A DNA stretch of 64,000 bases from Patescibacteria group bacterium (GCA_029210915.1 JARGGJ010000005.1:1-64000), one strand, 5' to 3'; positions 40,647 to 48,414 are shown, counted from the first letter of the stretch. Translations and numbers: made by a program. Notes: a model not told the origin generated them from the sequence alone.

Positions 40647-40671
40647 ATAAATAAGATAAGGATGAATAATA

Positions 40672-40752
40672 AGTATTTAGTATTTGGTATCTTGTATCTA
40701 GCAGTTATGAATGCTTGAACCGCAAAATACAATATACAAGATACTAGATACC
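40672..40752. repeat. GTATCTTGTATCTAG inverted word repeat
   Basis: TAGTATTTGGTATCTTGTAT on the left and CAAGATACTAGATACC on the right. Confidence 0.7.
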
Positions 40753-40756
40753 CTTT

Positions 40757-42160
40757 TTAAGGGTTAGTTACTGTAACAACGGTTGATTGCTCGTCTGTTG
40801 CGTCCATTGCGTCTGCGGCGCGTCCATAAAAGGTATATGCTCCGGTTTCGTTCCATGGGCCGATATTGTATGTGCATGGAGCGGCTCCATCACAATGTTT
40901 AAGTATTTGCCGGTTTTGGTCAAGTATTTCGAGATATTGAATACCATCTTGATCGGAGGCGGTAACGGTTACATTAAGAGATTCTCCTGTATAAACATAA
41001 TTTTTATCGGCTTGTATGGTGACAAGAGGTGAGTCATTCTCTGTGACCGTTACTGTTAGATTTTCACTACGATAGGTACGGCCGATTGAATCTGTGACTA
41101 TGCCATGCAGAGTTACGAAAGTTCCAATACCTCCATCCGGAGTTAAAGAGTATTTGCATGTTCTGCTCCCGGATTCACACACAGCTTTACCGGCGCCATC
41201 AACAAAGATTTCTATGCGTTTTACAATTATATCTTGAGCGTCGACGGTTATGCCGGTAGATTGACCTACTTTAACGTTGGTTCTATCCGCGTAGATTTTT
41301 ACACCGCTCGTTAAGGTGGTTTCCTCGACTTGAATTTGAATTTCTTGAGCTTTGGAAGTTTGATTGATGAACGTTGCTTCGGCGCGTGCTGTTAATGTGT
41401 TTGAATCTGTAATAAGTGGTATTGGGTAATTGCCGGTGCAAATAGTTGTGTTGTTGCAGGTTGTTACAAGGTTTTCATCCACGAGAATTTTAATCATTTG
41501 AACACCTTCCGACTCATTAGCATTAGCAGTGAAAGTGATTGTGTCGCCGGGGCGTGGATTTGGGTCGTTAACACTAAAGTTCATGGTGCCCGGTTCCGGG
41601 GGTTCGTCGCAATCCGTGCAAGTATCAGGCGGGGAGGTTGTTAAACCTTTGTCTGAGTTGATATTTGTTGCCGCAGATGTTGCATCGGCCGGTGTAAATT
41701 GAGAAACGTTGGTAATCGGATCGCCAATATTATAATTTACAAAAAATGTATCGGGGATGTCATCGATCTTTGTATTCCAATCCGAGCCATAAAGAGCAAC
41801 GGCGATTTCTTCACTGGTGATGTGGCGAAGAATACCATTTGTGCCAACGGCATATGTTTTTGGATCGGTTGTGATTTTGATCATGCGAACACCGGGGCGA
41901 TAGGTAACGTTACCGCCGATTGGAAGTGAAGCGAGCTCAGCATCGGTGATTGTTTTTACCGAGTCAAAATTATCGTACCAACTTAAAAAAGTTTTTTCGG
42001 TTGGAAAAACGTAGCGTTTGCCATCGGCACCGTAATAATAAACGGCAGGCGTGGAGGCTTTGATAAGATCGCCAGAAGAGATTGTTTCGGCGGCGTTAAC
42101 AGTGTGCGATGTGATAAACAAAGCAGCTGTTAAAACTATAAAAGATGTAATGATTTTCAT
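40757..42160 (-). CDS. secreted protein: 'DGKRYVFP' domain plus Ig-like domains
   Basis: A 467-residue exported protein. The signal peptide ends near NAA (residue 23). Residues ~30-165 repeat the domain of the two neighbours (YYYGADGKRYVFPTEKTF, GGNVTYRPGVRMIKITTDP). A Cys/Pro linker (PPDTCTDCDEPPEPG) leads to three Ig-like beta domains (residues ~195-465) with Asp-rich turns and repeated YADRTNVKVGQS- or YVYTGESLNV-type openings. It is likely displayed outside the cell. A TATAAT ends eight bases before the ATG. Confidence 0.85.
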   Translation of the reverse strand: MKIITSFIVLTAALFITSHTVNAAETISSGDLIKASTPAVYYYGADGKRYVFPTEKTFLSWYDNFDSVKTITDAELASLPIGGNVTYRPGVRMIKITTDPKTYAVGTNGILRHITSEEIAVALYGSDWNTKIDDIPDTFFVNYNIGDPITNVSQFTPADATSAATNINSDKGLTTSPPDTCTDCDEPPEPGTMNFSVNDPNPRPGDTITFTANANESEGVQMIKILVDENLVTTCNNTTICTGNYPIPLITDSNTLTARAEATFINQTSKAQEIQIQVEETTLTSGVKIYADRTNVKVGQSTGITVDAQDIIVKRIEIFVDGAGKAVCESGSRTCKYSLTPDGGIGTFVTLHGIVTDSIGRTYRSENLTVTVTENDSPLVTIQADKNYVYTGESLNVTVTASDQDGIQYLEILDQNRQILKHCDGAAPCTYNIGPWNETGAYTFYGRAADAMDATDEQSTVVTVTNP

Positions 42161-42168
42161 ATGTACTC

Positions 42169-42174
42169 ATTATA
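42169..42174 (-). promoter_or_regulatory. -10 box, leaderless start of the 40757-42160 gene
   Basis: TATAAT on the minus strand, eight bases before the ATG at 42160. Confidence 0.6.
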
Positions 42175-42184
42175 ACACAAAACG

Positions 42185-42370
42185 TTATTTGTCGAACTAC
42201 GAATTACGAACTACGAATCGAACTCAGCTCGACGAACAACCCCCAAACCTCACAGCTAAGCTGAGCTTTGCCTTGTCAGTGGGCTGTAAAACTAGTTTAC
42301 AAGTCTCCCATGACAAGGGGAGATTTAGAGGGGTTAAACCATCAAACGCCCCCTCGTCAAAGGGGGACGA
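42185..42370. repeat. ACGAATTACGAACTACGAA words and CCCCCTTTGACAAGGGGG-family repeat
   Basis: 42193-42232 holds GAACTACGAATTACGAAC words. 42239-42370 holds a nested structure: CAACCCCCAAACC, AGCTAAGCTGAGCT, CTAGTTTAC, CCCATGACAAGGGG, and GCCCCCTCGTCAAAGGGGG. It is related to the DUF559-element repeat but carries no nuclease gene. Confidence 0.7.
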
Positions 42371-42374
42371 TTAT

Positions 42375-42400
42375 TAAAAAAGACCCATAGGGTCTTTTTT
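42375..42400 (-). terminator. terminator of the 42421-42957 gene
   Basis: AAAAAAGACCC pairs with GGGTCTTTTTT around ATA. Confidence 0.8.
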
Positions 42401-42420
42401 AATAATCCGGGGGAATCCTA

Positions 42421-42957
42421 CTAGTTTGCCGGTTCTGCTAAACCTTTATCTTTCCAGATGGAGGTGGCCACCGATTTTTCGCCTGATGGGTTAAAATCAG
42501 ATTTAACGGTAATGTGTGAACCTTGGCGATAGTTGATGTAGAAAGGATCCGGGAGATCGTCTACATTATCTGCCCAATCAGCACCATAGAGCTCTATTGC
42601 CAACTCTTCTGTTTCGATCCAGCGCAATGTACCGCCTGCAGCTACTGCGTAAACTTTTGGATCAGTTGTGATTTTTAAAAGTTTTACACCGGGGCGATAT
42701 GTTACGTTTCCGCCAAGAGGGATGCTCATTAAATCAGCATCAGGAATGGTGACTACACCGGACCAATCCTCACCATACCAAGATTTGTATGTGCGTTCGG
42801 TTGGAAAAACATAACGTTTTTCGTCTGTACCGTAGTAATAAACGGTATCGAGAGAACCTTTAATTAATTGACCGGGGTTAGCCGATGGGATAGCGGCATT
42901 AGCCGGGAGTGATGCGGCAAAGAGGCCAAGCATCATGATGAAAGCGAATATACGCAT
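42421..42957 (-). CDS. secreted protein with a single 'DGKRYVFP'-type domain
   Basis: A 178-residue exported protein, the minimal member of the three-gene family. The signal peptide ends near ANA (residue 22). Residues ~30-165 hold YYYGTDEKRYVFPTERTYKSWY, PLGGNVTYRPGVKLLKITTDP and DDLPDPFYINYRQGS. The ATG at 42957 gives a proper signal peptide; a 12-codon longer frame does not. The three tandem, co-oriented genes with separate 5' signals look like a duplicated family. Function is unknown; possibly a cell-surface layer component. Confidence 0.82.
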   Translation of the reverse strand: MRIFAFIMMLGLFAASLPANAAIPSANPGQLIKGSLDTVYYYGTDEKRYVFPTERTYKSWYGEDWSGVVTIPDADLMSIPLGGNVTYRPGVKLLKITTDPKVYAVAAGGTLRWIETEELAIELYGADWADNVDDLPDPFYINYRQGSHITVKSDFNPSGEKSVATSIWKDKGLAEPAN

Positions 42958-42999
42958 ACTTTTATAAATTAGGAATAAATTTAAATTGTACATGGTCCT

Positions 43000-43070
43000 A
43001 AGTACATGGTCCTGGCTTCGAACTATTACAGCGCCAGGACTATGGACCTAGGACTATGGACGAAAATAAC
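43000..43070. repeat. ATGGTCCTAAGTACATGGTCC inverted words
   Basis: TACATGGTCCTAAGTACATG on the left and GGACTATGGACCTAGGACTA on the right, with CCTGGC and GCCAGG inside. Confidence 0.65.
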
Positions 43071-43074
43071 GAAG

Positions 43075-43755
43075 TTATTTTGAAAGTTTATTGTATGCCT
43101 TTTTTGGGTTGTCGGCAAGGAAGATTGCGCCGGCCGCGCAAAGGCGATTGGCGCCTGCGTTTTTAATTGATTTTGCCGTTTCTAGATTTACTCCGCCATC
43201 TACAGCAATTGGGAGATGGGGATATTTTTTATGAAGTGTGGATATTGTTTTTAAAGAATCGTGAATAAATTTTTGACCGGAGAATCCCGGGGTAACTCCC
43301 ATTACCAAAATTGAATCAACGTAATATTCACCGGCGCCTCTCTTTTTAGGTTCACTTTCGATAAAAGGATAAATTTGTTTGAGTGAAGTATCCGGATTAA
43401 TCGCCAAGCTTGATTCCAAACCAACTTCGTGAACGGCACGAATCATTTCTTCGTGATTAATGGGAACCTCCTCGTGCCAAATAATACGCATAACTCCGGG
43501 AAGTTCTTTCCAAGCCTCGATAATTTGCCACGGATTGATAACCATGAGGTGCAATTCGATGTTTTTGGGAGCTTTGTTATTTTGTAAATATTCTTTGTAC
43601 CAGGAACCATCATTTAATTTTGCGGGTGTTTCGTTATCGACAAACAGACCATCCATGATATCGATCTGAACCGTTTTCGCAAGTTTGGAGGCAAGCTTAA
43701 GACGCGAATTAAATTCGTTTTTCTTTTTCGTGAGGATGGCGGGGATGATTTCCAT
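43075..43755 (-). CDS. rpe: ribulose-phosphate 3-epimerase
   Basis: A 226-residue TIM-barrel enzyme that interconverts ribulose-5-P and xylulose-5-P. It opens with IIPAILTKK, has VQIDIMDGLFVDN near residue 30 (metal-binding Asp), IELHLMV near 71 (metal-binding His), VMGVTPGFSGQKFI near 152 and IAVDGGVN near 182 (catalytic Asp). It is in the same stretch as RpiB, both transketolase halves and a PfkB kinase, forming the non-oxidative pentose phosphate set. The DIMDGLF and SAL-like motifs are slightly divergent. Confidence 0.9.
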   Translation of the reverse strand: MEIIPAILTKKKNEFNSRLKLASKLAKTVQIDIMDGLFVDNETPAKLNDGSWYKEYLQNNKAPKNIELHLMVINPWQIIEAWKELPGVMRIIWHEEVPINHEEMIRAVHEVGLESSLAINPDTSLKQIYPFIESEPKKRGAGEYYVDSILVMGVTPGFSGQKFIHDSLKTISTLHKKYPHLPIAVDGGVNLETAKSIKNAGANRLCAAGAIFLADNPKKAYNKLSK

Positions 43756-43765
43756 AACAATGTAG

Positions 43766-43860
43766 TTTATAAAGTTGAAGGTTTGTAAAGTTTGTAAAGT
43801 TGTTGAACTTGAGTTTCTACTTTACGAACTTTACGAACTTTATAAACTTTATGAACTTTA
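43766..43860. repeat. AAAGTTTGTAAAGTT inverted word repeat
   Basis: GGTTTGTAAAGTTTGTAAAG on the left and ACTTTACGAACTTTATAAAC on the right, able to form a long hairpin between rpiB and rpe. Confidence 0.8.
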
Positions 43861-43861
43861 A

Positions 43862-44302
43862 CTAGTTTAGCTGCTTTATTCGTCTTTTATGCCTAATTGC
43901 TTTAGATGTGGGAGTTTTTAGGAAGACATCTATTAGTTCCAGTGCTGTTTTTAGTTTGGTGTTCCAGCCGGATAGTGTCAAGATATTGATATCATTATGC
44001 TCGCGAGCCAGTTTTACCTCTTTTTTGTCGTAACCTTGAGCAGCGCGGATGCCTTTGTATCTATTTGAAGCTATTGCAGCGCCGACTCCGGAACCGCAGA
44101 TGAATACTGACCTCGTCGCTCGTCCCACGTCGCTCGTCCCTCGTCGAAGGTGTTCAACGAGTGCTTTAGCAACTAAGGGATAGTCGTCGTCTTTTTTGAA
44201 GGTGGGAGTTACGTCGATAATCTCGTGTTTTTTTGCCAGTTCTTTTTTGATCTGTTCTTTGAGTTTAAAACCGGCATGGTCGGCGGCGAGGAAGAGTTTC
44301 AT
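43862..44302 (-). CDS. rpiB: ribose-5-phosphate isomerase B
   Basis: A 146-residue RpiB/LacA-family enzyme interconverting ribose-5-P and ribulose-5-P. LAADHAGFKLK at the N-terminus, ICGSGVGAAIASNRYKGIRAA near residue 69 and EHNDINILTLSG near 101 are diagnostic. Between VEHL and SVFICGSG an extra RRGTSDVGRATR segment, absent from standard RpiB, is encoded by a 36-base CGTCGCTCG repeat. It replaces a short surface turn before the catalytic strand. A TATAGT ends eight bases before the ATG. Confidence 0.93.
   Translation of the reverse strand: MKLFLAADHAGFKLKEQIKKELAKKHEIIDVTPTFKKDDDYPLVAKALVEHLRRGTSDVGRATRSVFICGSGVGAAIASNRYKGIRAAQGYDKKEVKLAREHNDINILTLSGWNTKLKTALELIDVFLKTPTSKAIRHKRRIKQLN
44111..44146 (-). 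repeat. in-frame coding repeat (GTSDVGRAT) in rpiB
   Basis: On the coding strand GGGACGAGCGACGTGGGACG then AGCGACGAGG. It is a tandem of GGACGAGCGACG and shares sequence and frame with 38602-38637 and 56345-56380. Confidence 0.85.
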
Positions 44303-44310
44303 ATGCAGAT

Positions 44311-44316
44311 ACTATA
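44311..44316 (-). promoter_or_regulatory. -10 box, leaderless start of rpiB
   Basis: TATAGT on the minus strand, eight bases before the ATG at 44302. Confidence 0.5.
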
Positions 44317-44427
44317 AACTAAAAAGTGTAAACTATAAAGAGCAGAACTGAATAGTAACTCGTAAAACAGTACTAAGTACTACGTCGTAGTGCGAGCTAG
44401 GTTTGTTACAGCGCTATAACCAATAAA

Positions 44428-44450
44428 TAAAAAACCACCGAGTGTGGTGG
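44428..44450 (-). terminator. terminator of the 44456-45117 operon
   Basis: CCACC pairs with GGTGG; the minus-strand transcript then enters T6. Confidence 0.7.
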
Positions 44451-44455
44451 GCAGT

Positions 44456-44773
44456 TTAGTTGTGTATTTTGGGTTTTTGCGCTTCGAGAAAATCCACACG
44501 TTCAAAGGTAGTCGTATTACCGTTCGTCTTTGTGCGTTCGAATTTTTGCCCGGTAATGATTCGCATCATCGGAATGACGGCATCGGTTACAACGTGCAGC
44601 GAACAGCTGTAAAGCTCGTCATCTCCCGAGGTTGTCCAACGGATTTTTTGCAAACTCCCGTCGGGGTCCAACGCCAGCATTTGCATCATCTCTTTGCCGT
44701 CGTGGACTATTTGCAGGATGATGACTACTGTTTGCAATTCTTGAAAGGTAGAGAGTTGTCCGATTTGGGTCAT
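44456..44773 (-). CDS. small protein, paralogue of its upstream neighbour
   Basis: A 105-residue soluble protein with strand-rich N-terminal half (LQTVVIILQIV) and MMRIITGQKFER..FERVDFLEAQK near the end. The same order, with ILRSVTGQRFAV..FCRFDYIKTFQAQ, occurs in the 44791-45117 protein, so the pair arose by tandem duplication. AAGGAGC precedes the ATG, and the two genes are 17 bases apart. Function is unknown. Confidence 0.72.
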   Translation of the reverse strand: MTQIGQLSTFQELQTVVIILQIVHDGKEMMQMLALDPDGSLQKIRWTTSGDDELYSCSLHVVTDAVIPMMRIITGQKFERTKTNGNTTTFERVDFLEAQKPKIHN

Positions 44774-44790
44774 GGTTGCTCCTTAGCTCG

Positions 44791-45117
44791 TTAGGCGGCT
44801 TGTTTCTTGGTTTGTTGTGCTTGGAAAGTCTTGATGTAATCGAAGCGACAGAAAATGCAAACGTTATCTTTATCTCTACAAACAGCAAAACGTTGGCCGG
44901 TAACTGAACGCAATATAGGAAAGAGGATGTGATAGACGAGAAGATAATCGTCACAAATTAATTCTTTATCACCTTCCCAGCAAAGTTCAATTAATTCACC
45001 TTGCTCGTTTGGGCGATATAGAACGAAAGTATCTACTTTTGATTTTTCGCGTTTGAAGACTTTGATCAAGACGATTTGTTGGAGTTCTGGTAGGGAGGGG
45101 GTCGGCGGTATATTCAC
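44791..45117 (-). CDS. small protein, paralogue of its downstream neighbour, GTG start
   Basis: A 108-residue soluble protein beginning at GTG (45117), nine bases after AGGAG. It shares LQQIVLIKV, LFPILRSVTGQRF and FDYIKTFQAQ with the next gene. A Cys pair (CIFC) near residue 89 and Cys elsewhere are not conserved in the partner. The two form a short operon with a promoter at 45178-45206 and a terminator at 44428. No family was recognised. Confidence 0.7.
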   Translation of the reverse strand: MNIPPTPSLPELQQIVLIKVFKREKSKVDTFVLYRPNEQGELIELCWEGDKELICDDYLLVYHILFPILRSVTGQRFAVCRDKDNVCIFCRFDYIKTFQAQQTKKQAA

Positions 45118-45177
45118 TTAGCTTGCTCCTAAGGTGTAACTTTTTTAGATTGTGAACGAACTTTTGTTTGATGGGCT

Positions 45178-45206
45178 AAGATTACATGAATTTGGGGAAA
45201 TGTCAA
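45178..45206 (-). promoter_or_regulatory. promoter of the paralogue pair operon
   Basis: Minus strand TTGACA, 17 bases, AATCTT (weak -10). Confidence 0.5.
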
Positions 45207-45214
45207 GATATGTC

Positions 45215-45300
45215 CGTTCATAACGTTGCAACGTTCATAACGAGTTTAACGTACTAAGTAAACATCATTAACTCGTTATAAACGTTATGAACGTTTAAAC
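45215..45300. repeat. AACGTTCATAACG inverted word repeat
   Basis: GTTCATAACGTTGCAACG and AACGAGTTTAACG on the left; TTAACTCGTTATAAACG and TTATGAACGTT on the right. It shares the TAAACATCATTAACTCGTTA core with 50271-50380. Confidence 0.8.
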
Positions 45301-45347
45301 GAAGTCTAGTTGACCAAACCCGTTTTTTACGCCAATATATGTGCCAT

Positions 45348-48284
45348 ATGTCTAACCCTCAACCAATACCATCCGCACGTCCTGACTTTCCGAAAATGGA
45401 AGTTGAAATACAGGAATTTTGGGATAAGAAAAATGTTTTTGAGCGATCTATCGAAGAGCGCCCGGAGAATAAAACTTATACTTTTTATGACGGGCCTCCG
45501 TTTGCAACCGGTTTGCCTCACCCGGGCCACTTGTTACAAAGTACAATTAAAGATGCAATTCCAAGATATTGGACAATGAAAGGTTATAGAGTTAACCGTG
45601 TTTGGGGTTGGGATTGCCATGGGTTGCCGGTAGAAAATCTTATCGAGAAAGATCTGAATTTAAAATCCCGCAAGGATATTTTGGAATATGGAATTGGTAA
45701 GTTTAATGATGCTTGCCGTGCATCGGTTTTGACTTACGATCAGGAATGGCGAAAGTATATCAGTAGAATCGGGCGCTGGGTGGATATGGATCATTCTTAT
45801 AAAACCATGGATGACTCGTATATTGAATCTGTTTGGTGGGCTTTTGCCGAGTTGTATAAAAAAGATTTGGTTTATAAAGATTTTAGAGTTTCGATGTATT
45901 GCCCGCGTTGTGCAACACCGCTATCGAATCATGAAATTACAATGGGGCATTCTTATCGTGATGAAAAAGATCCGTCTATTACCATCAAATTTAAAGTAAA
46001 GGGCGAGGAAAATGTTTACCTTTTAGCATGGACTACAACTCCTTGGACATTGCCGGCAAACACAGCTATCGCGGTGAATTCGGATATGATGTATGTGAAG
46101 GTTGCTGTTGCAGGGAAGAAAGAGATTTGGATTGTTGCGGAGGAAAGAATGCGGGAAGTGTTGGAGGAATATAAAGATGATTTAAGAGTTGAGGAAAAGG
46201 TAAAAGGATCTGATTTGGTTGGTATGGAATATGAGCCGCTTTTTAGCTTTATGGAGATTCCGGAGGGTAAAAAAGGTTTTAGAGTTGTAGATATGCCCTA
46301 TGTAAGCGCAGAAGATGGAACGGGTTTGGTGCATACCGCGCCGGCTTTTGGCGAAGAAGATTTTGGCGCGGCTAAAGTTCATAATTTGCCGGTGCTTTTA
46401 ACGGTAGACGAGTCGGGGAATATGAACTCGGATCTTGGTGAGTTTGCGGGATTGCCGATTAAAGAAGCGGATCCATTGGTTATCAAAGATCTGGAAGCGC
46501 GAGGTCTGTTGGTATCGAGCGGAATAATAGAGCATGCCATTCCGGAATGTTGGAGATGCTCCACAGCTCTCATGTACAGAGCTCAGGATGCTTGGTTTGT
46601 AGACGTGCAGAAAATAAAAAGCAAGATGATTGAATCAAATAAGAAAATTCATTGGGTTCCCGAGCATATAAAAGAAGGCAGGTTTGGCAAAGGTCTTGAG
46701 ATGGCGCCGGATTGGAATATTTCTCGTACTCGTTATTGGGGTGCGCCATTGCCTGTTTGGCTTTGCGACACTTGTGACGAGCGCAGAGTCTTTGGTTCTA
46801 TCGCGGAGCTTAAAGAAGCGGCGGGCGGGCAGTTTGCGGAGGATTTTGATATGCATCGCCCCGGAATCGATAATGTTATTGTGGATTGTAAATGCGGTGG
46901 AAAGATGAAACGTACGGAATTTGTGTTTGATTGTTGGTTTGAGTCGGGCGCTATGCCTTATGCATCCGTACACTATCCATTTAAAGATGCCGGAGAGTTT
47001 GAGTCGCATTTTCCGGCAGATTTTATTGGTGAAGCGCAAGATCAAACTCGCGGATGGTTTTATACGATGCATGTTTTGGCGGTTGCGCTCATGAACAAGC
47101 CGGCTGCTAAGAATATCGTAGTAACCGGAATGATGTTGGCGGAAGATGGTAAGAAGATGAGTAAATCCAAAAAGAATTTTACGGATCCGTATGAACTGAT
47201 GGAAACAATTGGAGCCGATGCACTGCGTTTGTATATGCTTTCTTCGCCGATTATGCAGGCAGAGGGTTTAAATTTTAAAGATGATGAATGCAGGCAGATT
47301 CAGAGATCCGTATTTGGAATATTGTACAACGTGCGCCAGTTTTATCTGACATATGCAAAAGATAAAACGGTAGAAATTACAACTCCAAGAAGTTTACATG
47401 TATTGGATAGATGGATGTTCTCGCGTTTGGAGGATTTGACTTTGCACGTGACAACAAAAATGGATAACTATGAGTTGGCGGAAGCTCTACGGCCGGTGAG
47501 ATTGTTTGTTGATGATTTATCTACTTGGTGGTTGCGCAGATCGCGCGAGCGCATGAAGCAAACGCAAGATCCGGATGATGTTTTAGACGCGCTTCGAACA
47601 TTGCGAGAGGTGTTGTTAACTTTTGCAAAATTACTTGCGCCGTTCGCACCATTTTTCTCGGAAAAGATTTATCAAGATTTGGAAGGTGAAAAGATGTCGG
47701 TACATTTGGATAAGTGGCCAAAGGCAGATGAAAATGCAATTGATACCGGGTTACTTGGCGATATGCAGTGGGTTAGGGATGTAGTAAACACGGGGTTGGA
47801 ACAGCGCGTTACAGCTAAACTACCGGTACGTCAGGCGCTTGGATTGGTAAAAGTTAATATACGTGATGAACAATTGTTTTCGCGGGTTTCCGAGAAAACA
47901 GATCTGCACAAATTGATTGCCGATGAATTAAACGTAGAGAAGGTTTTGGTTGTTCGGGCCGATTCCGCAATTAGCGATACATGGCAGGCGGTTTTGGATA
48001 CCGAGCTTACGCCCGAGCTTAAACGCAAAGGTTTGCTCCGCGAGGTTGTACGCCATGTTATGCAACTGCGCAAAAAAAATGAATTAACCCCGGATGATCA
48101 TATTAAAGTTTATTTGGAAGTGGAGGACGGTGATTTAATTGAAACATTGAACACGATGAAAGATGAGATCTCTGCGGACATCAAAGGTGATGAAATTTAT
48201 ATTGGTAATGAATCGCCGGTTAAAACAGAATCAGAGATGAAGTTTGATGAAAATGTTGTAAAAATAGGAATTGATAAAGTGTAG
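45348..48284 (+). CDS. ileS: isoleucyl-tRNA synthetase (eukaryal-type)
   Basis: A 978-residue class Ia synthetase attaching Ile to tRNA-Ile. The HIGH-type motif is HPGH near residue 58 after FYDGPPFATGLP, and KMSKS lies in DGKKMSKSKKNF near 602. The editing domain contains TTPWTLPANTA near 228. The order and lengths match the eukaryal-type group (IleS2), which also includes mupirocin-resistant bacterial enzymes. An in-frame ATG three codons earlier (45339) is possible. No SD site is seen; a large inverted repeat lies directly upstream. Confidence 0.96.
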   Translation: MSNPQPIPSARPDFPKMEVEIQEFWDKKNVFERSIEERPENKTYTFYDGPPFATGLPHPGHLLQSTIKDAIPRYWTMKGYRVNRVWGWDCHGLPVENLIEKDLNLKSRKDILEYGIGKFNDACRASVLTYDQEWRKYISRIGRWVDMDHSYKTMDDSYIESVWWAFAELYKKDLVYKDFRVSMYCPRCATPLSNHEITMGHSYRDEKDPSITIKFKVKGEENVYLLAWTTTPWTLPANTAIAVNSDMMYVKVAVAGKKEIWIVAEERMREVLEEYKDDLRVEEKVKGSDLVGMEYEPLFSFMEIPEGKKGFRVVDMPYVSAEDGTGLVHTAPAFGEEDFGAAKVHNLPVLLTVDESGNMNSDLGEFAGLPIKEADPLVIKDLEARGLLVSSGIIEHAIPECWRCSTALMYRAQDAWFVDVQKIKSKMIESNKKIHWVPEHIKEGRFGKGLEMAPDWNISRTRYWGAPLPVWLCDTCDERRVFGSIAELKEAAGGQFAEDFDMHRPGIDNVIVDCKCGGKMKRTEFVFDCWFESGAMPYASVHYPFKDAGEFESHFPADFIGEAQDQTRGWFYTMHVLAVALMNKPAAKNIVVTGMMLAEDGKKMSKSKKNFTDPYELMETIGADALRLYMLSSPIMQAEGLNFKDDECRQIQRSVFGILYNVRQFYLTYAKDKTVEITTPRSLHVLDRWMFSRLEDLTLHVTTKMDNYELAEALRPVRLFVDDLSTWWLRRSRERMKQTQDPDDVLDALRTLREVLLTFAKLLAPFAPFFSEKIYQDLEGEKMSVHLDKWPKADENAIDTGLLGDMQWVRDVVNTGLEQRVTAKLPVRQALGLVKVNIRDEQLFSRVSEKTDLHKLIADELNVEKVLVVRADSAISDTWQAVLDTELTPELKRKGLLREVVRHVMQLRKKNELTPDDHIKVYLEVEDGDLIETLNTMKDEISADIKGDEIYIGNESPVKTESEMKFDENVVKIGIDKV

Positions 48285-48307
48285 TTTTTTGCAACTTACT
48301 AAATAAG

Positions 48308-48331
48308 AACGCCATATAGCTGGCGTTTTTA
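48308..48331 (+). terminator. ileS terminator
   Basis: AACGCCA pairs with TGGCGTT around TATAGC, followed by T5. Confidence 0.8.
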
Positions 48332-48385
48332 GTTCCAAAAAACGCTTTATTTGTGCATATTTTTTGCTTTTGTTAAGGCAAGATA

Positions 48386-48414
48386 TTGACATAAATCAAA
48401 AAATGCGCTAAGTT
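48386..48414 (+). promoter_or_regulatory. promoter of the Ser/Thr kinase gene
   Basis: TTGACA, 17 bases, TAAGTT. The leader contains CCGTGTGAAAAATCATACGG, a small hairpin, before the SD. Confidence 0.75.

Noticed and set aside
45310-45579. 89-codon frame overlapping the start of ileS
   Set aside because: Shifted-frame shadow of ileS with no signals.
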